DNA from: DATGFB01 sp032160545
Lineage (GTDB): Bacteria; Actinomycetota; Actinomycetes; Mycobacteriales; Jatrophihabitantaceae
Assembly (NCBI GenBank): GCA_032160545.1
Contig: JAVHVN010000198.1
Coordinates: 1-32,614, forward strand
Length of the DNA stretch: 32,614 nt
Reading direction: 5' to 3'
A model generated the notes under the pieces. That model did no database searches. It saw nothing but the letters and a program-made list of their open reading frames with translations, and was not told the origin of the DNA. The translations under genes were made by a program, and so were the position numbers. Below are positions 8,132-15,783 of the stretch, one piece after another (position 1 is the first letter of the stretch; every line of letters begins with the position of its first letter).

Positions 8132-8908
8132 ATGACGCAGACCCAGACCGAGCCCGTAGCGCCCCCCAGGGAGCGCTACGGGCTCGAAGTCGTTGCGGTA
8201 CTCGGCGTCTCGCTGGGCATGTCCGCCATCTATGCGCTGCTGAGCTTCATCCGCACGCAGGTGACGATCCCCGGCGGCTTCGCCCACGCCCAGGTCACCG
8301 TCGTCTCGCAGGCGCAGACCGCGCACCCATGGCTAGACCTGCTCGACGCCCTCGCCGACGTCCTGCACGGGGTGCTGCCCGCATTCCTTGCGGTCGTGCT
8401 GCTCATGCGCTGCCCGGGTGGGCCCGGCTTCGGCATCGGCCTCGACCGGTTGCGGGTCCGCGAAGTGGTGCAGGGCGCCGGGTTCTGCGCGTTCATCGGC
8501 ATTCCCGGTCTCGGCCTGGTGTGGGCCGCCAGGGCGCTGGGCGTCAACGCCACGCTCGATGTCGTCAACTTTCCCGACGTCTGGTACCGGATCCCGGTGC
8601 TGCTGCTCGACGCCGCACAGAACGGCATCCTGGAAGAGATCGTCGTCACCGCCTTCCTGCTCACCCGGCTGCGCCAGATGGGCTGGACGAACTCCCGGGC
8701 GCTGTTCGCCGAGTCAGCGCTGCGCGGCTCGTACCACCTGTACCAGGGGTACGGCGGCTTCGCGGGCAACTTCGTGATGGGCCTGATCTTCGGCTGGTGG
8801 TTCCAGCGCACCCGCCGGGTCGTGCCGCTGGTCATCGCGCACTTCCTGCTCGATGCCTTCAGCTTCGTCGGTTACGTCTACCTGCACGACAAGGTCAGCT
8901 GGATCTGA
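8132..8908 (+). CDS. CPBP family intramembrane metalloprotease
   Basis: 258 aa, about six to eight hydrophobic helices. It belongs to the CPBP (CAAX protease and bacteriocin-processing, Abi) family of membrane-embedded metalloproteases. Motif 1 is the paired Glu168-Glu169 in ILEEIVVTAFLLTRLR; the Arg normally four residues after the second Glu is Thr173, with Arg179 further on. Motif 2 contains His202 in RGSYHLYQG, and motif 3 is His237-x3-Asp241 in HFLLD. The catalytic Glu and His residues are thus kept. The substrate is unknown. The start has a weak CAAACT-N6-ATG leaderless-type signal and no Shine-Dalgarno, so it may have its own promoter despite following yceI closely. Confidence 0.92.
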   Translation: MTQTQTEPVAPPRERYGLEVVAVLGVSLGMSAIYALLSFIRTQVTIPGGFAHAQVTVVSQAQTAHPWLDLLDALADVLHGVLPAFLAVVLLMRCPGGPGFGIGLDRLRVREVVQGAGFCAFIGIPGLGLVWAARALGVNATLDVVNFPDVWYRIPVLLLDAAQNGILEEIVVTAFLLTRLRQMGWTNSRALFAESALRGSYHLYQGYGGFAGNFVMGLIFGWWFQRTRRVVPLVIAHFLLDAFSFVGYVYLHDKVSWI

Positions 8909-8924
8909 GCCGGCGTTAGCCGGC
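8909..8924. terminator. Short GC hairpin after the CPBP gene
   Basis: GCCGGC-GTTA-GCCGGC forms a 6-bp stem with a 4-nt loop starting at the CPBP stop codon. There is no T-run. It may be a weak terminator of the yceI/CPBP unit. Confidence 0.3.
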
Positions 8925-8950
8925 GCGCTCTCCCCGGGTACGGATGAGGG

Positions 8951-9148
8951 ATGACCCATCCCAGCGGCGCGAACGGACATCCGGACCACGCGCGCGTCGA
9001 GGAGCGTGCTCACCTGCTGCCTGAGGAGCAACGCGCGGGCAGCGACGACCCGGAGCGTCAGGCCGAGATCGTGCTCGAGGACTCCGACGAGCGGACCGAA
9101 CACCCGGAGGACGGCGCCGAGACCTCGACCCAGACCGCCTCGCGCTGA
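8951..9148 (+). CDS. Small acidic hydrophilic protein
   Basis: 65 aa, very rich in Glu, Asp, Arg and His, without Cys, membrane segment or signal. The core (LLPEEQRAGSDDPERQAE followed by a DSDERT element) resembles a short conserved protein seen across actinobacteria, from memory of the family; its role is unknown. The start ATG 8951 is supported either by GAGGG directly upstream or by a leaderless-type TACGGA box 6 nt before it (8939-8944). Composition suggests an intrinsically disordered protein. It lies 42 bp after the CPBP gene and ahead of the ECF42 promoter. Confidence 0.65.
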   Translation: MTHPSGANGHPDHARVEERAHLLPEEQRAGSDDPERQAEIVLEDSDERTEHPEDGAETSTQTASR

Positions 9149-9173
9149 CCCGCGAAAGAATGTTCGCGACGCC

Positions 9174-9201
9174 TGTCGAAATGACCGAGGGCCGGGCGAC
9201 G
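9174..9201 (+). promoter_or_regulatory. ECF42-type promoter of the DGPF/sigma unit
   Basis: TGTCGA (9174-9179), a 17-nt spacer, then CGAC starting at 9197. This matches the motif reported for ECF42 target promoters ahead of DGPF genes (TGTCGA at -35, a CGA/TC-type -10). It would start a transcript about 45-50 nt before ATG 9255, driven by the sigma factor encoded downstream. Confidence 0.65.
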
Positions 9202-9254
9202 TGGGGGTGAGAGGCGCACCCGACCCGGTTCGCCCCGTCACCCGAGGAGCCCCC

Positions 9255-9635
9255 ATGAGGTACCTGATGTTCGTGAAGACCGACGAGTCGATGCCCGCCG
9301 GCCCGCCGCCACCCGCGCTGTACCAGGCGATCGGCGAACTCGGCGAGCAGCAGGCCAAGGACGGCAGCATGATCCTCACCGGTGGCCTGCACGGCAGCGC
9401 CGAGGGTGCGCTCGTCAACCTCGCCGACGGCAGGATCGACGTCATCGACGGCCCGTTCGCCGAGTCCAAGGAGCTGATCGGCGGCTTCGCGATGTTCGAC
9501 GTCCGCGACAAGGACGAGGCGCTCGAGCACGCCCGCCGCTTCCTGCAGGTGCACGCGGACCACTGGCCCGGCTGCGTGGCCACCGTCGAGGTCCGCCGCG
9601 TCATGGAGGACAACGAGTTCGTCATGCCCTCCTGA
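9255..9635 (+). CDS. DGPF/YCII-domain protein
   Basis: 126 aa, a ferredoxin-like YCII-related domain protein. The hallmark DGPF is present in IDGPFAESKELIGGF. Members of this family are small cytosolic proteins of unclear activity that are nearly always encoded beside ECF42 sigma factors, as here. ATG 9255 has GAGGAG 5 nt upstream. The sigma factor gene begins 50 bp downstream and is probably on the same transcript. An ECF42-like promoter precedes this gene, so it is a likely direct target of the neighbouring sigma factor. Confidence 0.93.
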   Translation: MRYLMFVKTDESMPAGPPPPALYQAIGELGEQQAKDGSMILTGGLHGSAEGALVNLADGRIDVIDGPFAESKELIGGFAMFDVRDKDEALEHARRFLQVHADHWPGCVATVEVRRVMEDNEFVMPS

Positions 9636-9685
9636 TCCAGGGCGCCGCTTGCGCCGGAGCCTGCGGCGCTGGTTGATTCGTCGGC

Positions 9686-10954
9686 GTGAGCATCGCCGAG
9701 CAGTCACCGGCGCCGCGGGACGTCCGGCGCAGCATCGAGACCGTGTGGCGGATGGAGTCCGCCAAGCTGATCGCAGCGATGGTGCGCGTGGTGCGCGACG
9801 TGCAGCTGGCCGAGGACCTCGCCCAGGACGCGCTGGTGGCTGCCCTGCAGCAATGGCCCCGGACCGGCATCCCGGCGAACCCCGGCGCCTGGCTGACGGT
9901 GATCGCGAAGCGCCGCGCCGTGGACCACTTCCGCCGAGGCGAGCGGCACGAGCGCGCGGTCGAGCAGCTCGGCCGGGTGTCCGAACTCGAGGGGGCAGTG
10001 ATGCCTGATCTCGAGGCCGGCAACGAGGTCGACGACGACCTGCTCCGGTTGATGTTCATCTGCTGCCACCCGGTGCTGTCGAAACCGGCGCAGGTAGCGC
10101 TCACGCTGCGGCTGCTCGGCGGTCTCACGACGGCCGAGATCGCGCGCGCGTTCCTCACCCCCGAACCGACCGTCGGGCAGCGGATCTCCCGGGCCAAGAA
10201 GACGATCGAGAGGCATCGCGTCGCCTTCGAGGAACCCGGCGCGGAGGAACGGGCGCGGCGATTGTCCGCCGTCCTCGAAGTCGTGTACCTCGTCTTCAAC
10301 GAGGGCTACGCGGCGACGGGGGGCGACGACTGGATGCGCCCCGGGCTGACGCTCGAGGCGGTCCGGCTCGGCCGGGTGCTCGCGGGGGTGGCGCCGGACA
10401 GCGCCGCGGTCCACGGCCTGCTGGCGCTCATGGAGCTGCAGGCCTCGCGCGGCCCCGCGCGCACCGGCCCGTCCGGCGAACCGATCCTGCTCATGGACCA
10501 GGACCGCAGCCGCTGGGACCACATCCTGATCCGGCACGGCCTCGGGGCGCTCGAGCGGGCCGAAGCGCTGGCCGTCGGTCCGGACCGCTACGTACTGCAG
10601 GCCGGCATCGCGGCCTGCCATGCACTGGCGCGCGTCGCGCCCGACACCGACTGGGCCCAGATCGTGGCACTGTACGGCCAGCTCGTCCAGCTCGAGCCGT
10701 CGCCCGTGGTCGAGCTCAACCGAGCGGTCGCGCTCGCGATGGCGCGCGGTGCCGCCGAGGGGCTGGCGGTCGTCGATGCGCTCGCCGCCGCCGGCACCTT
10801 GGCCGGCTACCACCTGCTGCCGAGCGTCCGCGGCGACCTGCTGCAGCGGCTCGGCCGGACTGCGGAGGCGCGTGCCGAGTTCGAACGAGCCGCCGCGATG
10901 ACCGGCAATGCCCGCGAGCGAACCCTCCTACTCGACCGCGCGGCGGCATGCTGA
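9686..10954 (+). CDS. ECF42-type RNA polymerase sigma factor with TPR-like C-terminal domain
   Basis: 422 aa from GTG 9686. Sigma region 2 spans about 28-90 (LAEDLAQDALVAALQQWP, then GAWLTVIAKRRAVDHFRR), and region 4 about 130-185 with a helix-turn-helix TTAEIARAFLTPEPTVGQR. The remaining 230 residues are an all-helical TPR-like extension (DUF6596) containing EVVYLVFNEGY, which is required for function in studied ECF42 members. This long C-terminal domain replaces an anti-sigma factor, and none is encoded nearby. The adjacent DGPF gene and its promoter motif complete the usual ECF42 locus. The inducing signal is unknown. Confidence 0.95.
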   Translation: MSIAEQSPAPRDVRRSIETVWRMESAKLIAAMVRVVRDVQLAEDLAQDALVAALQQWPRTGIPANPGAWLTVIAKRRAVDHFRRGERHERAVEQLGRVSELEGAVMPDLEAGNEVDDDLLRLMFICCHPVLSKPAQVALTLRLLGGLTTAEIARAFLTPEPTVGQRISRAKKTIERHRVAFEEPGAEERARRLSAVLEVVYLVFNEGYAATGGDDWMRPGLTLEAVRLGRVLAGVAPDSAAVHGLLALMELQASRGPARTGPSGEPILLMDQDRSRWDHILIRHGLGALERAEALAVGPDRYVLQAGIAACHALARVAPDTDWAQIVALYGQLVQLEPSPVVELNRAVALAMARGAAEGLAVVDALAAAGTLAGYHLLPSVRGDLLQRLGRTAEARAEFERAAAMTGNARERTLLLDRAAAC

Positions 10955-10992
10955 GGCCAAGTCGGCTGACCGCACCCCTGTTATGACCGGGA

Positions 10993-12126
10993 TCAGTCGG
11001 CGAGCTCGTCGACGAAGGTGCCGCGCGACATGGCGGCGTCCCAGCGGTCCTCGACGCGGCCGAAGCGCCAGACCGCCAGCGCCACCGACCAGACGACCGC
11101 GAACATGCCGACCACGTAGAAGCCGGCGGTGTTCAGGTCGAACCGGTTGGCGAACGCCCAGAAGCCGCCGCTGAGCTCGAGCTGGCTCGAGATCACCTGG
11201 ACGAGTTCGAGGCCGCCGATGAACACGGCGGTCGCCACCGACAGCGCGGTGATCGTCAGGTTGTAGTAGACCTTGCGCACCGGCTTCGAGAACGCCCACC
11301 CGTAGGCGAAGTTCATGAACGAGCCGTCGATCGTGTCGAGCAGGCTCATGCCGGCGGCGAACAGGATCGGCAGTGACAGGATCGCCCAGAACGGCAGGCC
11401 GGCGGCCACCGTCGTGCCCGCGAGCACCAGCAGCGAGATCTCGGTCGCGGTGTCGAAGCCGAGGCCGAAGAGCATCCCGAGCGGGTACATCTTCCAGCTG
11501 GTGTCGATGCGGCGCGCGATCGGCCCGAAGAACCGGTTCAGCAGGCCGCGCTTGTCGAGGTGCGCGTCGAGCTCGTCCTCGTCGAATCGGCCGGAACGCA
11601 TGTCGCGGAACACCCGCACGATGCTGGCGAGGACGACCACGTTCAGCGCGCCGATCAGCAGCAGGAAGCCCCCGGACACGGTCGTGCCGATCAGCCCGGT
11701 GTAGTGGTGCAGGGACGAGCCGCCGTCGCGCACCTGCGAATACAGCGCCCTGATGCCGAAGTTGAGCAGCACCGCCATCACGAACACGACGGACGAATGA
11801 CCGAGCGAGAAGAAGAACCCGACACCGAGGGGGCGCTTGCCGTCTGCCATGAGCTTGCGGGTCGTGTTGTCGATCGCGCTGATGTGGTCGGCGTCGAAGG
11901 CGTGCCGCAGGCCGAGCGCGTACGCCAGCAGGCCGGTGCCCACGCCGAACGTGCTGCCGGCGGTGATCGCGTGATGCCCGCTCACCGCGGCGAAGAGCAG
12001 CGCGAAGCCGATGACGTGCAGCGCGGCGATGAAGCCGAACATGACGAGCAGCCTGCGCCACTCCCGGGGGGTCAGCGACGCGCGTGCGCGGCTGACGAAG
12101 GACGGACGTGGTGCGGTGTCGACCAT
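10993..12126 (-). CDS. NiCoT family nickel/cobalt permease
   Basis: 377 aa, eight predicted helices. It imports Ni2+ and/or Co2+ across the cytoplasmic membrane. The family signature in helix II, His75-x4-Asp80-His81 within RHAFDADHISAIDN, is intact. Other NiCoT motifs are SLGHSSVVF, GLGFDTATEI and LLDTIDGSFMNFAYGWAF. The large cytoplasmic loop (about 175-205) is charged, as in HoxN/NixA relatives. ATG 12126 has a GAGGGGAG ribosome-binding site about 10 nt upstream, which lies inside the right arm (as transcribed) of a perfect inverted repeat. No urease, hydrogenase or cobalamin gene is in the window, so the metal is not decided. The 3' end converges with the sigma factor gene, 38 bp apart. 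Confidence 0.95.
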   Translation of the reverse strand: MVDTAPRPSFVSRARASLTPREWRRLLVMFGFIAALHVIGFALLFAAVSGHHAITAGSTFGVGTGLLAYALGLRHAFDADHISAIDNTTRKLMADGKRPLGVGFFFSLGHSSVVFVMAVLLNFGIRALYSQVRDGGSSLHHYTGLIGTTVSGGFLLLIGALNVVVLASIVRVFRDMRSGRFDEDELDAHLDKRGLLNRFFGPIARRIDTSWKMYPLGMLFGLGFDTATEISLLVLAGTTVAAGLPFWAILSLPILFAAGMSLLDTIDGSFMNFAYGWAFSKPVRKVYYNLTITALSVATAVFIGGLELVQVISSQLELSGGFWAFANRFDLNTAGFYVVGMFAVVWSVALAVWRFGRVEDRWDAAMSRGTFVDELAD

Positions 12127-12138
12127 GTGGCGCGTACT

Positions 12139-12181
12139 CCCCTCGAGCTTATTGCCAGCCTATGGCAATAAGCTCGAGGGG
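12139..12181 (-). promoter_or_regulatory. Perfect 19-bp-arm inverted repeat before the NiCoT gene
   Basis: CCCCTCGAGCTTATTGCCA (12139-12157) pairs without mismatch with 12163-12181 around a 5-nt loop. As RNA from the minus strand its 3' arm ends in GAGGGG, the core of the NiCoT ribosome-binding site, so the hairpin would hide it. It also lies 35 bp after the S53 peptidase stop and could end that transcript, though no T-run follows. The inner TTATTGCCA/TGGCAATAA could instead be an operator for a metal-responsive dimer. Confidence 0.7.
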
Positions 12182-12216
12182 TACAGACCGGGGTCGGCCG
12201 GCGCGCCGTCGGCCCG

Positions 12217-14214
12217 TCAGCTTGCCGTCAGCGCGGTGTCGTCCACGACGAAGGACGTCGAGAGCGAGCCGTCCTCGGTGCCGGAGAACGACACCGTCAC
12301 GGTCTGCCCTGCGAACGAACCGACGTTGAACGACCGCAGCGTGTAACCGGTCGCCTTGTTGAGGTTCGAGTACGTCGCAAGGGTCGTGGAGCCGATCTTC
12401 ACCGTCAACTTGTCGTACGCGACGGTGGTCGTCGACTCCCTGGTGTCGACGTGCAGGTAGAACGACAGCGTCGAGCTCGTGCAGCCTGCCGGGATCGCCA
12501 CCGACTGGGCCAGCGTGTCGGTGTGGGTCGTCCCGTAGCCGTCGAGCCACGCATTCCAGGTGCCGGTGCGCGCCGGCTCGGAGGGGCCGTTCTGTCCGAT
12601 GACGCCCGCGCTCGCAGACCACACCGTCGCGCCGGATTCGAAGCCAGGGTTGCCGAGCTTCTGGCCGGTGGCGCAGCCGGTGCCGCCGCCGACATTCGCG
12701 ACCGTGAACGTGAACGTCGTGCTTCCCGACGAGCCACCCGACGTGGCCGTGGCGGTCACGCTATAGGTGCCCGCCGCTGTCGGCGTTCCCGAGACGGTGC
12801 CGGTGGAGGACCCGATGGTCACGCCGGGCGGCAGGCCGGTCGCCGACCAGCTGTAGGAGCCGGTGCCACCGCTGGCGCTCAGGGTGAAGCTGCTGATCGC
12901 GGTGCCGACCGTCCCCGACTTGGACCCCGGATTGCCCACTGTCACTGCCGGGGTGCCGCCGCCGCCCGGCGCGAATGCCGCCGTGCCGTTGGGCGTGCCG
13001 AGACCGGTCGGGCCGTCCCAGCCGGTGCCGGCCGTGCAGATCGGCGCCCCGCAGGTGCCGTTGCTGCCCGAGGTGACGTCGTTGAGGTTGCCGGGGTGGG
13101 CGTAGGGGTAGGCGTTCGGGTAATCGGACGAGCCCGGCGTCCCGGCGAGTGCGTACACCGAAGCGATGATCGGCGCCGCGGCGCTGGTGCCGCCGTAGAC
13201 CGCCCAGCCGCTACCGCCGTAGGTCTGGTAGACCGCCACCCCGGTCGCCGGGTCGGCTACGGCCGAGACGTCGGCCTCGGCGCGCTTCGCACAGCCGGTC
13301 GTCACACCGGACTGGAACGACGGCTTGGCGACGTACTGCGAGCAGCCGGAGCCGGCGCCCTCGGTGTAGCTGGTGGTGTTCCACACCGTCTCGCCCCAAC
13401 CGCGGGCGCTGCTGTTGCGTACGAGATGCGTGCCACCGACCGCAGTGACGTGTGCGCCGGTGGCCGGGTATGAGCCGCCGTCGTAGTCGCTGTCACCCGT
13501 GCTCGCGGTGATCACGACTCCGGGGTGACTGAAGTAGCTGCTGTCGTAACTGGTGACGCTCGCGCTCTCGGGGCCGCCATAGCTGTTCGACACGTACTTG
13601 GCGCCCATCGTGACCGCACGGTTCACCGCGGTGCCGAGATTGGTCATGCTCGCGTTCGTCGCCTCGACGAGCAGGATGTGGCAGTTCGGGCAGATGGCCG
13701 AGACCATGTCGAGGTCCAGCGAGATCTCCCCCGCCCAGCCCGTGTTCGGGGCCGGCAGCGGCGAGGTGGCGCCGCTCTGGTTCACCTTCTTGAAGCAGCC
13801 GTTCGCGGTGGTGCAGGCGGGCAGGCCGTATTGCGAGCGGTATGCCGCGAGGTCGCTCTCGGCGTTCGGATCGTCATAGGCGTCGACAATGGCGACGGTC
13901 TGGGTCGCGCTGCCGGTGGCGCTCAGTGCGTATGCGCCGCGAAGGTCGGAAGGTCCATAGCCGGACGGAATGGCGTTCGGAGTGACCGCGGCATTCTGAA
14001 CCGCGCTCGGCTCGACGACATCGAGGCGTTTGATGGCGAAGCAGGCCGCGAAGGGCGGCTTGGCCGCCGTACACGCCCGGGCGGTCTTGTGGGAGTTGGC
14101 TGCCGCCGCGGGGGTCGCCGGAGTTGCCAGGGCGGGGGCGGCCACCGCGACCGTCGCGAGCGTCGCGACCGCGGTGCCGAGGAGGACGGTCAGTCCTCGG
14201 AGTGAAAGCGCCAC
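12217..14214 (-). CDS. Secreted S53 (sedolisin-like) serine-carboxyl peptidase
   Basis: 665 aa. A signal peptide covers about 1-30 (cleavage near ALA-TP). The catalytic domain, about 85-415, keeps the sedolisin residues: Glu163 and Asp167 in GEISLD, oxyanion Asp241 in TGDSDYDGG, and Ser344 in GGTSAAAP. Residues 425-506 are an Ig-like putative domain (SASGGTGSYSWSATGLPPGV), and 515-665 a beta-sandwich-like C-terminal domain starting GNPGFESG. The long propeptide of kumamolisin-type enzymes is missing; only about 55 residues lie between the signal and the catalytic fold. Family members are acid-active extracellular endopeptidases. Start GTG 14214 has a strong AGGAGG 7 nt upstream. Confidence 0.93.
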   Translation of the reverse strand: MALSLRGLTVLLGTAVATLATVAVAAPALATPATPAAAANSHKTARACTAAKPPFAACFAIKRLDVVEPSAVQNAAVTPNAIPSGYGPSDLRGAYALSATGSATQTVAIVDAYDDPNAESDLAAYRSQYGLPACTTANGCFKKVNQSGATSPLPAPNTGWAGEISLDLDMVSAICPNCHILLVEATNASMTNLGTAVNRAVTMGAKYVSNSYGGPESASVTSYDSSYFSHPGVVITASTGDSDYDGGSYPATGAHVTAVGGTHLVRNSSARGWGETVWNTTSYTEGAGSGCSQYVAKPSFQSGVTTGCAKRAEADVSAVADPATGVAVYQTYGGSGWAVYGGTSAAAPIIASVYALAGTPGSSDYPNAYPYAHPGNLNDVTSGSNGTCGAPICTAGTGWDGPTGLGTPNGTAAFAPGGGGTPAVTVGNPGSKSGTVGTAISSFTLSASGGTGSYSWSATGLPPGVTIGSSTGTVSGTPTAAGTYSVTATATSGGSSGSTTFTFTVANVGGGTGCATGQKLGNPGFESGATVWSASAGVIGQNGPSEPARTGTWNAWLDGYGTTHTDTLAQSVAIPAGCTSSTLSFYLHVDTRESTTTVAYDKLTVKIGSTTLATYSNLNKATGYTLRSFNVGSFAGQTVTVSFSGTEDGSLSTSFVVDDTALTAS

Positions 14215-14282
14215 GAAAGGGCCTCCTGGTAAAGGGACGTAGGCGGCGAACGCTTAAGGGCCGCTCGGCGCACACGGGCACC

Positions 14283-14320
14283 AAAGAAATGGCAGGTTAT
14301 GCCCCCAGCAGAACCTGCCA
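14283..14320 (-). terminator. 9-bp hairpin with T-rich tail on the minus strand
   Basis: TGGCAGGTT and AACCTGCCA (14290-14320) pair around a 13-nt loop; on the minus strand TTTCTTT follows (14283-14289). It could end the NfeD/SPFH transcript about 235 nt after its stop, or act as an attenuator or operator ahead of the S53 peptidase, whose start is 75 nt on. The rest of 14215-14418 shows nothing else clear. Confidence 0.45.
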
Positions 14321-14418
14321 AATACACGGTTACCCGCTGAGTTTCACGCGCAGCTTACCGGCAGATTCGGGATTTGCTCCCATTCAAGTTTCTGCGGTCG
14401 CCGCCGATTGCCCCCGGC

Positions 14419-14559
14419 ATGAGTTCCTCGCTGCTTTTCGCCGTGCTCGAGGCCACCGCCGTCGCGGCCGTCCTGCTGTCGTCAGCCGGTGCTGCCCCCC
14501 GTGCGCGGCGCCTGCGCAGCCGGCTGGGCATCGCCCGCCAGCGGCGCAGCCGGCTCTAA
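14419..14559 (+). CDS. Possible small membrane protein, 46 aa
   Basis: A short open frame with one hydrophobic stretch (residues 4-25) followed by a very basic tail rich in Arg. That layout fits a small single-pass membrane protein, but there is no clear ribosome-binding site or leaderless box. Its stop TAA overlaps the stop of the convergent SPFH gene (CTAA). It is the only coding candidate in the 341 bp between the S53 and SPFH genes. It may be chance. Confidence 0.28.
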   Translation: MSSSLLFAVLEATAVAAVLLSSAGAAPRARRLRSRLGIARQRRSRL

Positions 14560-15773
14560 CCGCTGCCCTCGGGCTGCTCTCCGACCGCCGGCAGCTCGAC
14601 CTGACCCTTCGCCAGCGACGGCGTTTCTGCGTCGGTGCGTCCAGTGCGGCCGTTGTCGTCGGGCAGGCCGGCGTGCGCCTCGCGGGTGGCCGGATCCTCG
14701 TCGGAGGCGCGGAAGTTCCCCGCCTCGGGTTGTGCCGCGGCGGGCAGGACGTTCGAGTCGAACCAGTCGGTCGTGTCGATCGGTGCGCTGCCGCCGTCCC
14801 CGCTGCCCTGCTGCGCGAGCCACGACGGCGCATCCGCCCCGGTCCCGCCCGCCAAGCCGGCGAGCCCCTCGAGCGCCTTGGAGAACTCGCTCGGGACGAT
14901 CCACATCTTGTTCGCGTCGCCCTGCGCGATCTGCGGCAGCGTCTGCAGGTACTGGTAGGCGAGCAGCGCAGGGTCCGGCTTCGCGGCGTGGATCGCGCTG
15001 AAGGTCGTCTCGATGGCCTTCGCCTGTCCCTGGGCCGACAGGTAGCGCGCAGCGCGATCACCCTCGGCCCGCAGGATGCGGGACTGCCGTTCGGCCTCGG
15101 CGCCGAGGATGGCCGCCTGCTTCTGGCCCTCGGCCGAGAGGATCTGAGCGGCCTTCTGCCCCTCGGCGGTCTTGATCGCCGACTCACGCTGCCCTTCCGC
15201 AGTGAGGATCAGCGCGCGCTTGTTGCGGTCGGCCCGCATCTGCTGCTCCATCGCGTCCTGGATCGACGGCGGCGGGTCGATCGCCTTGATCTCGACGCGC
15301 GCGACCCGGATTCCCCATGGCCCCGTCGCCTCGTCCAGGACGCCGCGCAGCTTGGTATTGATCTCGTCGCGGCTGGTGAGCGCCTGCTCGAGGTTCAGCG
15401 AACCGACGACGTTGCGCAGGGTGGTGATCGTCAACTGCTCCACCGCCTGGATGTAGTTCGCGATCTCGTAGGTGGCCGCGCGCGCGTCGGTCACCTGGAA
15501 GTAGATGACCGAGTCGATGGCGACGGTGAGGTTGTCGGACGTGATCACCGGCTGCGGCGGGAAGCTGACCACCTGCTCACGCAGGTCGATCAACGGCCGC
15601 ATCCGGTCGACGAACGGCAGCAGCAACGTCAATCCCGGCGTCGCGGTGCGCACGTACCTGCCCAGCCGCTCGACCACCGCCGCACGCGCCTGCGGCACGA
15701 TCCGCACCATCCGCGCGATGACGATGATCACCACGACCGCGATCACGATCGCCGCGATGACACCTGCGTTCAT
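14556..15773 (-). CDS. SPFH/band-7 membrane protein (paraslipin, QmcA-like)
   Basis: 405 aa. One N-terminal membrane helix (4-21) is followed by an SPFH/band-7 domain (about 23-180, including VVERLGRYVRTATPGL and TVAIDSVIYFQV). Next comes a coiled coil built of six 11-residue repeats (192-257) with consensus AEGQxxAAILS. The tail from about 310 is polar and probably disordered. Such proteins form large ring or cage oligomers that organise membrane microdomains. ATG 15773 was chosen because GAGAGGA lies 6 nt upstream and the membrane helix follows at once; the frame is open further to 15926 but would overlap nfeD. The partner NfeD gene ends 10 bp upstream, the standard pairing for this family. 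Confidence 0.95.
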   Translation of the reverse strand: MNAGVIAAIVIAVVVIIVIARMVRIVPQARAAVVERLGRYVRTATPGLTLLLPFVDRMRPLIDLREQVVSFPPQPVITSDNLTVAIDSVIYFQVTDARAATYEIANYIQAVEQLTITTLRNVVGSLNLEQALTSRDEINTKLRGVLDEATGPWGIRVARVEIKAIDPPPSIQDAMEQQMRADRNKRALILTAEGQRESAIKTAEGQKAAQILSAEGQKQAAILGAEAERQSRILRAEGDRAARYLSAQGQAKAIETTFSAIHAAKPDPALLAYQYLQTLPQIAQGDANKMWIVPSEFSKALEGLAGLAGGTGADAPSWLAQQGSGDGGSAPIDTTDWFDSNVLPAAAQPEAGNFRASDEDPATREAHAGLPDDNGRTGRTDAETPSLAKGQVELPAVGEQPEGSG

Positions 15774-15783
15774 GGGATTCCTC

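Noticed and set aside
10955..10992. Terminator between the sigma factor and NiCoT genes
   Set aside because: No stable stem could be drawn in the 38-bp gap.
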